Shown piece after piece: positions 1 to 7,912 of a stretch of 51,807 nucleotides of DNA. Within the stretch, counting starts at the first letter, position 1. Each line of letters starts with the position of its first letter. The stretch lies in the NCBI GenBank assembly GCA_044220535.1, contig JBGAQU010000008.1:1-51807 (forward strand), given 5' to 3'. The notes below the pieces were generated by a model. That model made no database searches. It was not told where the DNA came from and was given only the letters and a program-made list of their open reading frames with translations. The position numbers and the translations under genes were made by a program. The stretch is from JBDHTS01 sp044220535 (lineage in GTDB: Bacteria > Pseudomonadota > Alphaproteobacteria > Micavibrionales > Micavibrionaceae).

Positions 1-3000
1 CTCTCCATCAACTTCTCCGACACGCAGTGGAAGGCGGCTGGCCTGAAAGCCGAGTCTGATGGAACGCTCTCGATCGTATCCCGTGACGACCTTGCGAACA
101 AAATCCTTGGCGAGCCGGATACGGGATCGCCGGCGCGGTATTCCATGTCGGAACTGTGGGGCGGCGATACGAACAGCGTGATCGACCGCGTGGTGTTCGC
201 GCTGAACGACAGCGGCTCCACCATCTTCTCCGCCAACACAAGCGCGTCCCCCGGTCATGCCGGGCTTCTGGTCGGCGGGTCCGGCAGCGGGATTCTGACC
301 GGTTCCGCGGGGGACGACATCATCGTCGGCGGCAACGGCGCGAATACGCTGAAAGGCAATGGCGGCACGGACCTTCTGGTCGGCGGCAGCGGCGACAACG
401 TCTTCGCGGTCGGGAACGGCCGCAGCATCCTGCAGGGCGATATCGGCGGCGGCGTGAACACGCTGGACCTGAGCGGCTACGGCAGCAAGATCACGATCAC
501 CGCCGGCCACTTCAACACCGAAGGCACGACCGCCTATGGCGAATTTTACGGCATGGACGCGATCAAACTCGGCGCGGGCGACGACAGCATCAGCGCGGCC
601 GGCTACGCCTATGAGAAAGTGACCGTCCAGGCGGGCGACGGCCAGGACACCGTCAGCTTCTTCGGCGCGGCGAATACCGATGCGCTGGTCGCGAACGGCG
701 CGATCACGCTCGACCACGGCAGCGGGCTTGACGGCGTCGGCGTGACGCGCGTCCTGGACGCGGAAAAAATCGCGTCGGAAGGCGGGCTGATCACCATCCG
801 CGAACTGGGCCACAGCTTCACAGGCAGCAAGTCGGTGTACGATTATTCCGGCATGGCGCAAAAACTGACCTTGACCGCCGCGGCCACCGCGGACGGGATG
901 ACCGTCACGGACGGCGTCAAGACAGACACGATCGCGCTGACGAGAGGCACAAGCGGGATCGTCGGGTCCGATCTGGGCGATACGGTCAACCTTGCCGCAA
1001 ACGCGACGACGCTGTGGCTCGGGCACGGCAATGATATCGTCAATCTGGCGGCGGGGGCGAAAGGCAACCTGATCTATAACGGCGGCAATGACGTCTTCAA
1101 CATGACCGGTTATTCTTTCCTCGGCACAATCCAGCTGGGGCCATATGTAAGCAACACCGCTACATTCACCAGAACTGCGCTTGCCTGGGGGCTGAATGCC
1201 GATGGAAACATGCAGTCGGAATTCAACCTGACCATGAATATCCCGGGTTCCGGCAGCATGGTGTTCAACAAGGCGGGTATCCAATATAACAATGCGGGCG
1301 CGGACGGCCGATTTTTCACAGCAGATGACGTCATATCATACAATATTCATCTGAATATAAAAACCTGGGACGGGCTGACTTACGATCTGTTTAGGGTAAA
1401 GCCAATTTTAACAGGCATTGCGAACGACCCCGGAGCTATCCCGACACCATATGACGACAATCTGACGGCCGTATTTTCCGAGCCCGACCATGCCATGAAT
1501 GGGGGCTCGGGGAACGATACCCTGACCACCGACATGAGTGAAGTATGGATGTATGGCGGGTCGGGCCATGACACGCTTTACGCCAACGGGTCATACGACA
1601 ATCTTTATGGCGGTTTCGATGACGACACTTTATATGGCGGAAATGATTTTACAACACTGTCCGGCGATGACGGCAACGACAAATTATATGCCCGGTCCGG
1701 CCAAAATAATTTATACGGCGGCGATGGCGACGACACTTATATCCTGTCCGGCGGGACCGATAATAGGATCAATGATGAAATTTCCAGAGATGGCGATAAC
1801 AACACAATTGAATTTGCGGATCTTACAAAAAGTCAGATTACATGGCGTTTCCTGCAAGGAACGAATTTCGTGGAGTTCCAGGCGGCAGGCGGCTTCTATC
1901 TCAGCATCAATGACTACCATAATTTTACAACCGCCAAATTCTCGAACGGTGAAACCATCAGCCTTCAGGACTGGGTAGGCAGCCGCTATTACACGTCAGA
2001 CGAATCTGATTTCATTAATGCCAGCGCGGAAACCAGTTCGGTCACCATTCATCTTATGGGAGGAAAGGATTATTTTACAGGCTCCGCCTATGCGGATATG
2101 GTTTATGGCGATGCCGGAAACGACTATATATGGGCTGATCAGGGCGATGATACGATTGATGGCGGCGCGGGCACCGATACCGTCATGTTTTCCCACGACC
2201 CGGCAGGCGTCACAGTCAACCTCGCACTGGGCAAAGCCACAGACGGCTGGGGCAATACGGATACGCTGATCAGCATAGAAAGCGCTCAAGGATCAGCCTA
2301 TAACGATCTTTTTATAAACAGCAGCGTCCATAACTTCTTCGTCGGCAATGGCGGCATCGATACTGTCAGTTACGAAACGGCCGCCGCCGGCGTCACCATC
2401 AACCTGGCAACACAAAAAGTTACAGGCGAAGGCGCGGATACGCTCAGCGATATTTCAAACGCCATCGGCTCAAGATTTAACGACACATTCGTCAGCAGCA
2501 AAGGCGACAACGTATTCACTGGTAATGGCGGGATTGATACCGTCAGCTATGCATCGGCAACCGCGGGCGTCACGGTCAATCTCTCCGCAGGCACGGCAAC
2601 AGGTGATGGTGCGGATACATTAAAAGGCATTTCCAATGCGATTGGTTCAACCCGTAACGACACATTCATCAGCAGCAGTGGCAACAACGTATTCACCGGC
2701 AACGGCGGCACTGATACGGTCAGTTATGCGTTCGCCGCAAGCGGCGTCACGGCCAATCTCACGAAAGGTACGGTAACAGGTGATGGCGCGGATACACTCA
2801 AAACTATCCTGAACATTATCGGTTCAGCGCATGATGATATATTCGTCAGCAGTGCTGGCAACAATGTCTTAAATGGCGGTGCTGGTATGGATACGCTCAG
2901 CTACGCAGGAACAGCCTCGGCGGTGACAGTCAGCCTGGCTTTGACAGGCGCTCAGGCCACAGGCGGATCTGGTACGGATACGATATCTGGCATAGAAAAC

Positions 3001-3870
3001 CTCATTGGCTCCTCTTTCAATGACAAACTGACGGGCAGTTCAGGTAATAACATCATTGAAGGCGGTGCGGGCAACGATATATTGAATGGTGGTGCAGGTA
3101 CGGACACACTCAGTTATTCAAGCGCAACCTCGGCCATCACCGTCAGCCTGGCCTTGACCACGGCACAGGTCACTGGTGGCGCGGGAACAGATACAGTTTC
3201 CGCCTTTGAAAACCTTATCGGTTCGGCATTTAACGATAAGCTGACAGGCAGTTCGGGTAATAACACCATCGAAGGCGGCGCTGGAAACGATACGCTGAAC
3301 GGCGGCGCAGGCACAGATACACTCAGCTATGCCTCCGCAACCTCCGCTATAACGGTCAGCCTGGCCCTGACGACCGCACAGGTAACGGGCGGTGCAGGAA
3401 CAGACACGGTCTCCGCTTTTGAAAACCTGAATGGTTCAGCCTTTAATGACAAACTCACAGGCAATACTGGCGTCAACACCCTTCATGGCGGTGCTGGCGT
3501 GGATACAATTGATGGCGGTGCCGGTAATGATATCCTGTATGGCGATGCCGGGGCTGATATCCTGACAGGCGGCTTAGGACTTGACCGATTTGTATTCGAC
3601 ACCTCCCTGTCCGGCAGCGATACGATCAATGATTTCAATAAAGCTGAAGATATTCTTGATTTATCCAGTCTGCTGACAGCCTACGACCCCGTAACCAACG
3701 CCATCACCGATTTTGTCCAGATTAGCAACAGCGGTGCGAACAGCATCGTGAAAGTCGATCTGGACGGGGCAGCAAATGGACAAGTCTGGACGCAGATCGC
3801 CACACTGACAGGTGTAACGGGATTGACCGATGAGCAAGCCTTGCTGAATAGCGGGCATTTGATCGGATGA
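1..3870 (+). CDS. RTX-type calcium-binding repeat protein, 5'-partial
   Basis: The frame is open from base 1 and runs to the TGA at 3868-3870, so at least 1289 residues are present and the true start lies upstream of the window; the ATG at 145 is internal. Glycine/aspartate-rich nonapeptides of the GGxGxDxLx type occur near 280-400, 1500-1740, 2080-2170 and 3480-3580, the hallmark of calcium-binding beta-roll RTX proteins. Between 2173 and 3477 lie seven longer repeats (TDTVSY...GVTVNL...NDTF type). The last ~100 residues (LDRFVFDTSLSGSDTINDF onward) resemble the C-terminal target domain of type I secretion substrates. Family knowledge: such proteins are exported by an ABC/MFP/TolC machine and act as adhesins, S-layer proteins or enzymes. 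I see no catalytic domain, so adhesin/surface protein is the inference. GC falls from about 63-70% before ~1090 to about 45-52% after it. Confidence 0.85.
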   Translation, partial: LSINFSDTQWKAAGLKAESDGTLSIVSRDDLANKILGEPDTGSPARYSMSELWGGDTNSVIDRVVFALNDSGSTIFSANTSASPGHAGLLVGGSGSGILTGSAGDDIIVGGNGANTLKGNGGTDLLVGGSGDNVFAVGNGRSILQGDIGGGVNTLDLSGYGSKITITAGHFNTEGTTAYGEFYGMDAIKLGAGDDSISAAGYAYEKVTVQAGDGQDTVSFFGAANTDALVANGAITLDHGSGLDGVGVTRVLDAEKIASEGGLITIRELGHSFTGSKSVYDYSGMAQKLTLTAAATADGMTVTDGVKTDTIALTRGTSGIVGSDLGDTVNLAANATTLWLGHGNDIVNLAAGAKGNLIYNGGNDVFNMTGYSFLGTIQLGPYVSNTATFTRTALAWGLNADGNMQSEFNLTMNIPGSGSMVFNKAGIQYNNAGADGRFFTADDVISYNIHLNIKTWDGLTYDLFRVKPILTGIANDPGAIPTPYDDNLTAVFSEPDHAMNGGSGNDTLTTDMSEVWMYGGSGHDTLYANGSYDNLYGGFDDDTLYGGNDFTTLSGDDGNDKLYARSGQNNLYGGDGDDTYILSGGTDNRINDEISRDGDNNTIEFADLTKSQITWRFLQGTNFVEFQAAGGFYLSINDYHNFTTAKFSNGETISLQDWVGSRYYTSDESDFINASAETSSVTIHLMGGKDYFTGSAYADMVYGDAGNDYIWADQGDDTIDGGAGTDTVMFSHDPAGVTVNLALGKATDGWGNTDTLISIESAQGSAYNDLFINSSVHNFFVGNGGIDTVSYETAAAGVTINLATQKVTGEGADTLSDISNAIGSRFNDTFVSSKGDNVFTGNGGIDTVSYASATAGVTVNLSAGTATGDGADTLKGISNAIGSTRNDTFISSSGNNVFTGNGGTDTVSYAFAASGVTANLTKGTVTGDGADTLKTILNIIGSAHDDIFVSSAGNNVLNGGAGMDTLSYAGTASAVTVSLALTGAQATGGSGTDTISGIENLIGSSFNDKLTGSSGNNIIEGGAGNDILNGGAGTDTLSYSSATSAITVSLALTTAQVTGGAGTDTVSAFENLIGSAFNDKLTGSSGNNTIEGGAGNDTLNGGAGTDTLSYASATSAITVSLALTTAQVTGGAGTDTVSAFENLNGSAFNDKLTGNTGVNTLHGGAGVDTIDGGAGNDILYGDAGADILTGGLGLDRFVFDTSLSGSDTINDFNKAEDILDLSSLLTAYDPVTNAITDFVQISNSGANSIVKVDLDGAANGQVWTQIATLTGVTGLTDEQALLNSGHLIG
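2173..3477 (+). repeat. Seven tandem ~59-70-residue repeats inside the RTX protein
   Basis: Seven in-frame units each begin [TIM]DT[VL][SM][YF] and continue through G/A-[VI]-T-[VIA]-[NS]-L, GxDT[LIV]S, [IF]xN and a final ND[TLIK][FL]. The first four units are about 59 residues and the last three about 70, because an extra GGAGND[IT]LN nonapeptide is present. Units six and seven are almost identical as protein but differ at about half of their codons. The type is common in large RTX/VCBS-like adhesins. Confidence 0.8.
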
Positions 3871-4094
3871 TTTTTTAGATATTCATCCTCTGGCCTTCTG
3901 CTCAGGAGTCACTTTTCTCATCCTATGTTAAATGTAAATATTTAATTTTGATCTGAAAAACAGGCCCTTAACCTTCAAAACAACAATTTCCTGTGAACAA
4001 AAGAAACAGCCTGCTGCTTTGGCGGTTACGGCTTTAAAAGATAGCTTATAAATTTACGGAAAGCCTTTTCGCATATCCTTGTGAAAGAATTCTT

Positions 4095-4868
4095 ATGAAA
4101 TCAGTTATTCTGGCAGGCGGCCTGGGTACGCGCATCAGTGAGGAATCGCATCTGCGGCCCAAGCCCATGGTCACGATCGGGGACATGCCGATTTTGTGGC
4201 ATATCATGAAAATATATTCCCACCACGGCGTAAACGATTTCATCATCTGCCTTGGCTATAAAGGCTATATGATCAAGGAATATTTCGCCAATTACTTTCT
4301 GCACACATCGAACGTCACCTTTGACATCCAGAATAATAAAATGGAAGTGCATCAGCGCAATGCGGAACCGTGGCGCGTGACCTTGATCGACACAGGTGAA
4401 AGCACCATGACCGGCGGTCGGATCAAGCGCGTCCGGTCCTATCTAGGTGAGGAAGATTTCTGCTGCACCTATGGCGATGCGGTTTCCGACATTGATATCA
4501 AGGCACAGATTGCGTTTCATAAAAAGCAGGACAAGCTGGCGACCGTAACGGCCGTGCTGCCGCCGGGGCGGTATGGCGCACTGGCCATAGATGGCGACCG
4601 GGTTCAGAATTTTCAGGAAAAACCGCCGGGCGATGGTGGTTGGATCAGCGGTGGGTTTTTTATTTTTAAGCCATCATTTATCGATAAATATATCGAAGAC
4701 GATACGACTTTGCTGGAACAAAGCCCCCTGCACACTCTGGCAAGCGACGGTGAATTAAACGCCTGGCGGCATAGCGGGTTCTGGCACCCGATGGACACGC
4801 TGCGCGAAAAAAAACAGCTTGAAAGCATGTGGAGCAGCGGTAAGGCTCCATGGAAATTGTGGGAATAG
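4095..4868 (+). CDS. rfbF: Glucose-1-phosphate cytidylyltransferase
   Basis: A 257-residue protein that forms CDP-glucose from CTP and glucose-1-phosphate in the cytoplasm, the first step of CDP-deoxyhexose synthesis. The N-terminal nucleotidyltransferase signature ILAGGLGTRISEESHLRPKP is at residues 5-24, followed by the family's GDMPILWHIMK stretch and the internal CCTYGDAVSDID motif that binds metal and sugar nucleotide. The length matches the RfbF/DdhA family (about 257). It is the first gene of a tight five-gene operon; the next start lies 3 bases after its stop. Upstream, 3871-4094 holds no gene and presumably the operon promoter, although I see no convincing -35/-10 pair. Assignment is firm. 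Confidence 0.95.
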   Translation: MKSVILAGGLGTRISEESHLRPKPMVTIGDMPILWHIMKIYSHHGVNDFIICLGYKGYMIKEYFANYFLHTSNVTFDIQNNKMEVHQRNAEPWRVTLIDTGESTMTGGRIKRVRSYLGEEDFCCTYGDAVSDIDIKAQIAFHKKQDKLATVTAVLPPGRYGALAIDGDRVQNFQEKPPGDGGWISGGFFIFKPSFIDKYIEDDTTLLEQSPLHTLASDGELNAWRHSGFWHPMDTLREKKQLESMWSSGKAPWKLWE

Positions 4869-4871
4869 ATC

Positions 4872-5933
4872 ATGTTCGGCGACTGTTACCGCAATCGCCG
4901 TGTTTTTTTGACGGGCCACACTGGGTTTAAGGGCAGCTGGCTTGCCTTGTGGCTGGCGCGTATGGGCGCCCATGTAACGGGCATGTCCCTGCCGCCCGAG
5001 ACTTTGCCCAATCACTGGGATTTGCTGAAACTGGATATAGATGGGCATTCTGCCGATATCCGTGATCCGCAGGCTGTGGCCGAAGCCGTAAAGAAGGCCA
5101 ATCCAGAAATTGTCTTTCATCTGGCCGCGCAGTCCCTCGTCCGCCGTTCCTACCAACAGCCCAGGGAAACCTGGGAAACGAATATCATGGGGACAATCAA
5201 TCTCCTGGAAGCGTGCCGGGATTGCAAAAATTTAAAAGCAATTGTCGTTGTCACCACGGATAAATGCTACGAAAACACAGAGAGCACGGAAGGCTATCAA
5301 GAAGACGACAGGCTGGGCGGACATGACGCCTATAGCGCGTCAAAGGCGGCGGTAGAACTGGCGGTTGCCAGTTACAGGGATGCATTTTTTTGCGGGCCGA
5401 ACTCCCCCGCCATTGCAACTGCCCGGGCTGGAAACGTCATCGGCGGCGGCGATTGGGCAGAGAATCGCTTGATCCCTGACCTTGTGCGCGCCATGGCAGC
5501 AGGTAAAACTTTGGAGATACGTTCACCCAATGCCGTACGCCCATGGCAGCATGTATTGGAGCCGTTGTCAGGCTATCTTCTGCTGGGCCAGAGATTATTT
5601 GAGGGGCGCGGGGATTTTTCCGGGGCGTGGAATTTTGGGCCGGATGCTGATGAAGCGATGACGGTTGAAAAAGTCCTGGAACGGCTGCGCGTCAAATGGC
5701 CGGACGTGAACTGGAAGAATGTTCCCGGTACGACAATGCATGAAACGCAGATATTGCTGCTGGACAACTCCAAAGCCCGGCATGTTCTTGGATGGGAACC
5801 TGTTCTGGATATGGATCGGCAACTTGACATGACAGCCGCCTGGTATCGTGCTTATCTGGAGAAGAAGGCCGTGACAAGCCTTGCACAGCTGGATGAATAT
5901 CAGAAGGCGGCCGGTGATGCGGGTTCGACATAA
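4872..5933 (+). CDS. rfbG: CDP-glucose 4,6-dehydratase
   Basis: A 353-residue extended short-chain dehydrogenase/reductase that converts CDP-D-glucose to CDP-4-keto-6-deoxyglucose with bound NAD. The Rossmann motif TGHTGFKGSWLALWLARMGA is near residues 14-33, the TTDKCYEN motif follows, and the catalytic YSASK motif sits near residues 154-158. GNVIGGGDWAENRLIPD is characteristic of the RfbG/DdhB family, and the length fits (about 355). The gene starts 3 bases after rfbF and ends 2 bases before the epimerase, so translation is probably coupled. Assignment is firm. Confidence 0.95.
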   Translation: MFGDCYRNRRVFLTGHTGFKGSWLALWLARMGAHVTGMSLPPETLPNHWDLLKLDIDGHSADIRDPQAVAEAVKKANPEIVFHLAAQSLVRRSYQQPRETWETNIMGTINLLEACRDCKNLKAIVVVTTDKCYENTESTEGYQEDDRLGGHDAYSASKAAVELAVASYRDAFFCGPNSPAIATARAGNVIGGGDWAENRLIPDLVRAMAAGKTLEIRSPNAVRPWQHVLEPLSGYLLLGQRLFEGRGDFSGAWNFGPDADEAMTVEKVLERLRVKWPDVNWKNVPGTTMHETQILLLDNSKARHVLGWEPVLDMDRQLDMTAAWYRAYLEKKAVTSLAQLDEYQKAAGDAGST

Positions 5934-5935
5934 AC

Positions 5936-6484
5936 ATGAAAATTATCAATACCAAAATCGAAGGCCTGAAAGTCGTTGAAACAACACCGATTGCGGATCA
6001 GCGCGGCAGCTTTTCCCGCTGGTTCTGCACAAAAGAATTATCATCCCTGCTCGGTAGCCGGACCATTGAACAGGTCAATCATTCACGGACGCTGAAGGCT
6101 GGCTGCATCAGGGGCATGCACTTCCAGAAAGCACCGCATGCCGAAAGAAAATCCGTGCGATGCATTGCAGGACGACTGCTGGATATAGCCCTGGATTTGC
6201 GGCAGGGTTCACCCACATTTTTGCAATATCATGCCGAGGAGCTGACCCCGTTCAATAACCGCATGCTGGTTGTGCCCGAAGGATTTGCGCATGGGTTTCA
6301 GGCCTTGGAAGACAATGCCGAGTTGGTTTATTTCAATACCGCGTCCTATGAACAATCGGCCGAGGGCGGCATTCATTATGCGGATCCTTTGGCCGGGATT
6401 GTCTGGCCCCTGCCCCCGGTTGATGTATCGGAAAAGGACAAGGCATGGCCGCTATTGAACGCTTCGTTCAGGGGGCTGGCATGA
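5936..6484 (+). CDS. RfbC-like cupin sugar 3,5-epimerase (probable CDP-4-keto-6-deoxyhexose epimerase)
   Basis: A 182-residue protein of the dTDP-4-dehydrorhamnose 3,5-epimerase (RmlC/RfbC) cupin family. Visible family features are DQRGSFSRWF near the N-terminus, the catalytic-His region RGMHFQKAPHAERK, the conserved GRLLDIALDLRQGSPT strand and the VPEGFAHGFQAL motif. The family normally acts on dTDP sugars, but here the gene directly follows rfbF-rfbG, so I infer a CDP-4-keto-6-deoxyhexose substrate, as in CDP-linked 6-deoxyhexose pathways. Its stop overlaps the next start (ATGA at 6481-6484). Family is firm; the exact substrate is inference. Confidence 0.85.
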   Translation: MKIINTKIEGLKVVETTPIADQRGSFSRWFCTKELSSLLGSRTIEQVNHSRTLKAGCIRGMHFQKAPHAERKSVRCIAGRLLDIALDLRQGSPTFLQYHAEELTPFNNRMLVVPEGFAHGFQALEDNAELVYFNTASYEQSAEGGIHYADPLAGIVWPLPPVDVSEKDKAWPLLNASFRGLA

Positions 6485-7275
6485 GCTATACAGTCCTGGG
6501 GGCAAACGGATTTATCGGCGGGCATATTGTTCATGCCCTGAAAAACGCAGGCGAAAATGTTTATGCGCCAGCGCGTGATGATTCCGCCGTTTTTAAAAAA
6601 AATCTTGGTACGGTTTTTTATTGTATTGGCCTGACCAATGATTATAAGGACAGGCCTTTCGATACGGTCGATGCGCATGTCGCCTATCTTTCAAAACTGA
6701 TTGAAAAGGCGGATTTTGAGCATCTGGTCTATTTATCCTCGACGCGGCTTTATGACGGCGCAGATGTCACGTCAGAAAATACGGATCTTAAATTAAACCC
6801 TGTAAATCCACGCCATCTTTACGATCTTTCCAAGGCGCTGGGTGAATCCATTTGCCTGACCGCAGGAGGACGAAAAGCTTCTGTAGCGCGGCTTTCATCT
6901 GTTTACAGTGACGATCCAAAAGCGTCCGGATTCATTCCAGATATTTTGCGGCGACTGAAAAAAGAAAAGTATTTTATACTGGATTCCAATTCTGGTGCCG
7001 TTCGCGACTATATTCATATCGATGATGCCGTGAAGGGTATTCTTTATTTAGGGAACAGAAAACAACCGGGCATTATGAATGTTGCAAGCGGTGAGAATGT
7101 TTCCAATCAGGAGATTGCAGATTCGGTCAAAGGCACTGGCCATATAATATCCTTTATGCGCCAGACCGAACGTGAGAATGTTCACGTCTGCGATATTTCC
7201 GCATTGAGAAAGGCCGGGATCAATCCTGTGTTGCTGAAAACTTATCTAAAGGATTTTATGCATGCAGCTGGTTAA
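6481..7275 (+). CDS. NAD(P)-dependent sugar epimerase/reductase
   Basis: A 264-residue extended short-chain dehydrogenase. The Rossmann motif VLGANGFIGGHIV is at the N-terminus, LVYLSSTRLYDG supplies the Ser/Thr of the active site, and HLYDLSKALGE contains the YxxxK catalytic pair. RDYIHIDDAVKGILYL is typical of NDP-sugar epimerases and reductases. I chose the ATG at 6481, which makes an ATGA overlap with the epimerase stop, over the in-frame ATG at 6445 inside the upstream gene. In context it is the likely 4-keto reductase finishing a CDP-6-deoxyhexose. Family is firm; reaction is inferred from position only. Confidence 0.8.
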   Translation: MSYTVLGANGFIGGHIVHALKNAGENVYAPARDDSAVFKKNLGTVFYCIGLTNDYKDRPFDTVDAHVAYLSKLIEKADFEHLVYLSSTRLYDGADVTSENTDLKLNPVNPRHLYDLSKALGESICLTAGGRKASVARLSSVYSDDPKASGFIPDILRRLKKEKYFILDSNSGAVRDYIHIDDAVKGILYLGNRKQPGIMNVASGENVSNQEIADSVKGTGHIISFMRQTERENVHVCDISALRKAGINPVLLKTYLKDFMHAAG

Positions 7276-7912
7276 TTTCACACGCGCGCAATTGATCGAT
7301 TACACGGTAGCACAGATCGCACATTTTTTTCCGGATGGAAAGGACGATGTTCGCGCACCCATCACACAGTATTGCGATGAAGCGCTGGGCCGCCTGAACA
7401 AATGCATCAACGCCGTGCGCTGGTGGAAGGAAGACCAGTTCGATTACCTGCATTCTTCGCAATACTGCACGTACCTGTATTTTCTTTCCAATTCGATCTG
7501 GCGAGGAACGAAAGACACGAAAGCGCCCACGAAGATTTTTTTGCTGAACAAGGCCCTGAACGCCATAGATTGTTTCTATGAAATTGAGATGCCCGACATC
7601 TTTTTTATCGGGCATAGCGTCGGGATTGTTCTGGCGAAGGCAACCTATGGCAATTATCTGGTTTTATATCAGAATTCGACGGTTGGAAAAAACCATGGCG
7701 TTGCGCCTGTGCTGGAAGACGGTGTTATCCTTTATCCCAATACGGCGATTATCGGCCGCTGCCATGTCAGAAAAAACACCATTGTTTCGCAAGGCACCGG
7801 CATTATCAATCAGGACACGCCAGGCGATGCGATAGCATTCCGCGGCGAAAACGGGCAGTTGCAGTTTAAAAAACCAGGCCATCCCATACTGGCGGATTTA
7901 TTCCGGATCTGA
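7262..7912 (+). CDS. Hexapeptide-repeat acyltransferase (serine acetyltransferase-like)
   Basis: A 216-residue protein that overlaps the reductase by 14 bases. The N-terminal ~110 residues look helical with no recognised motif. The C-terminal half reads as a left-handed beta-helix of imperfect hexapeptides: IGHSVGIVLAKATYGNYLVL, then NSTVGKNHGVAPVLEDGVIL and NTAIIGRCHVRKNTIVSQGT. The pattern resembles serine O-acetyltransferase-like proteins often found in polysaccharide clusters. In this operon a role in O- or N-acylating the deoxyhexose or a linked glycan is plausible, but the acceptor is unknown. Its stop codon lies within the 3' end of the convergent glycosyltransferase gene (15-bp overlap). 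Confidence 0.65.
   Translation: MQLVNFTRAQLIDYTVAQIAHFFPDGKDDVRAPITQYCDEALGRLNKCINAVRWWKEDQFDYLHSSQYCTYLYFLSNSIWRGTKDTKAPTKIFLLNKALNAIDCFYEIEMPDIFFIGHSVGIVLAKATYGNYLVLYQNSTVGKNHGVAPVLEDGVILYPNTAIIGRCHVRKNTIVSQGTGIINQDTPGDAIAFRGENGQLQFKKPGHPILADLFRI

Noticed and set aside
2173..3477. Possible CRISPR-like or tandem DNA repeat array
   Set aside because: The periodic sequence is coding and in frame, with protein-level repeats; units differ too much at DNA level and there are no spacers.
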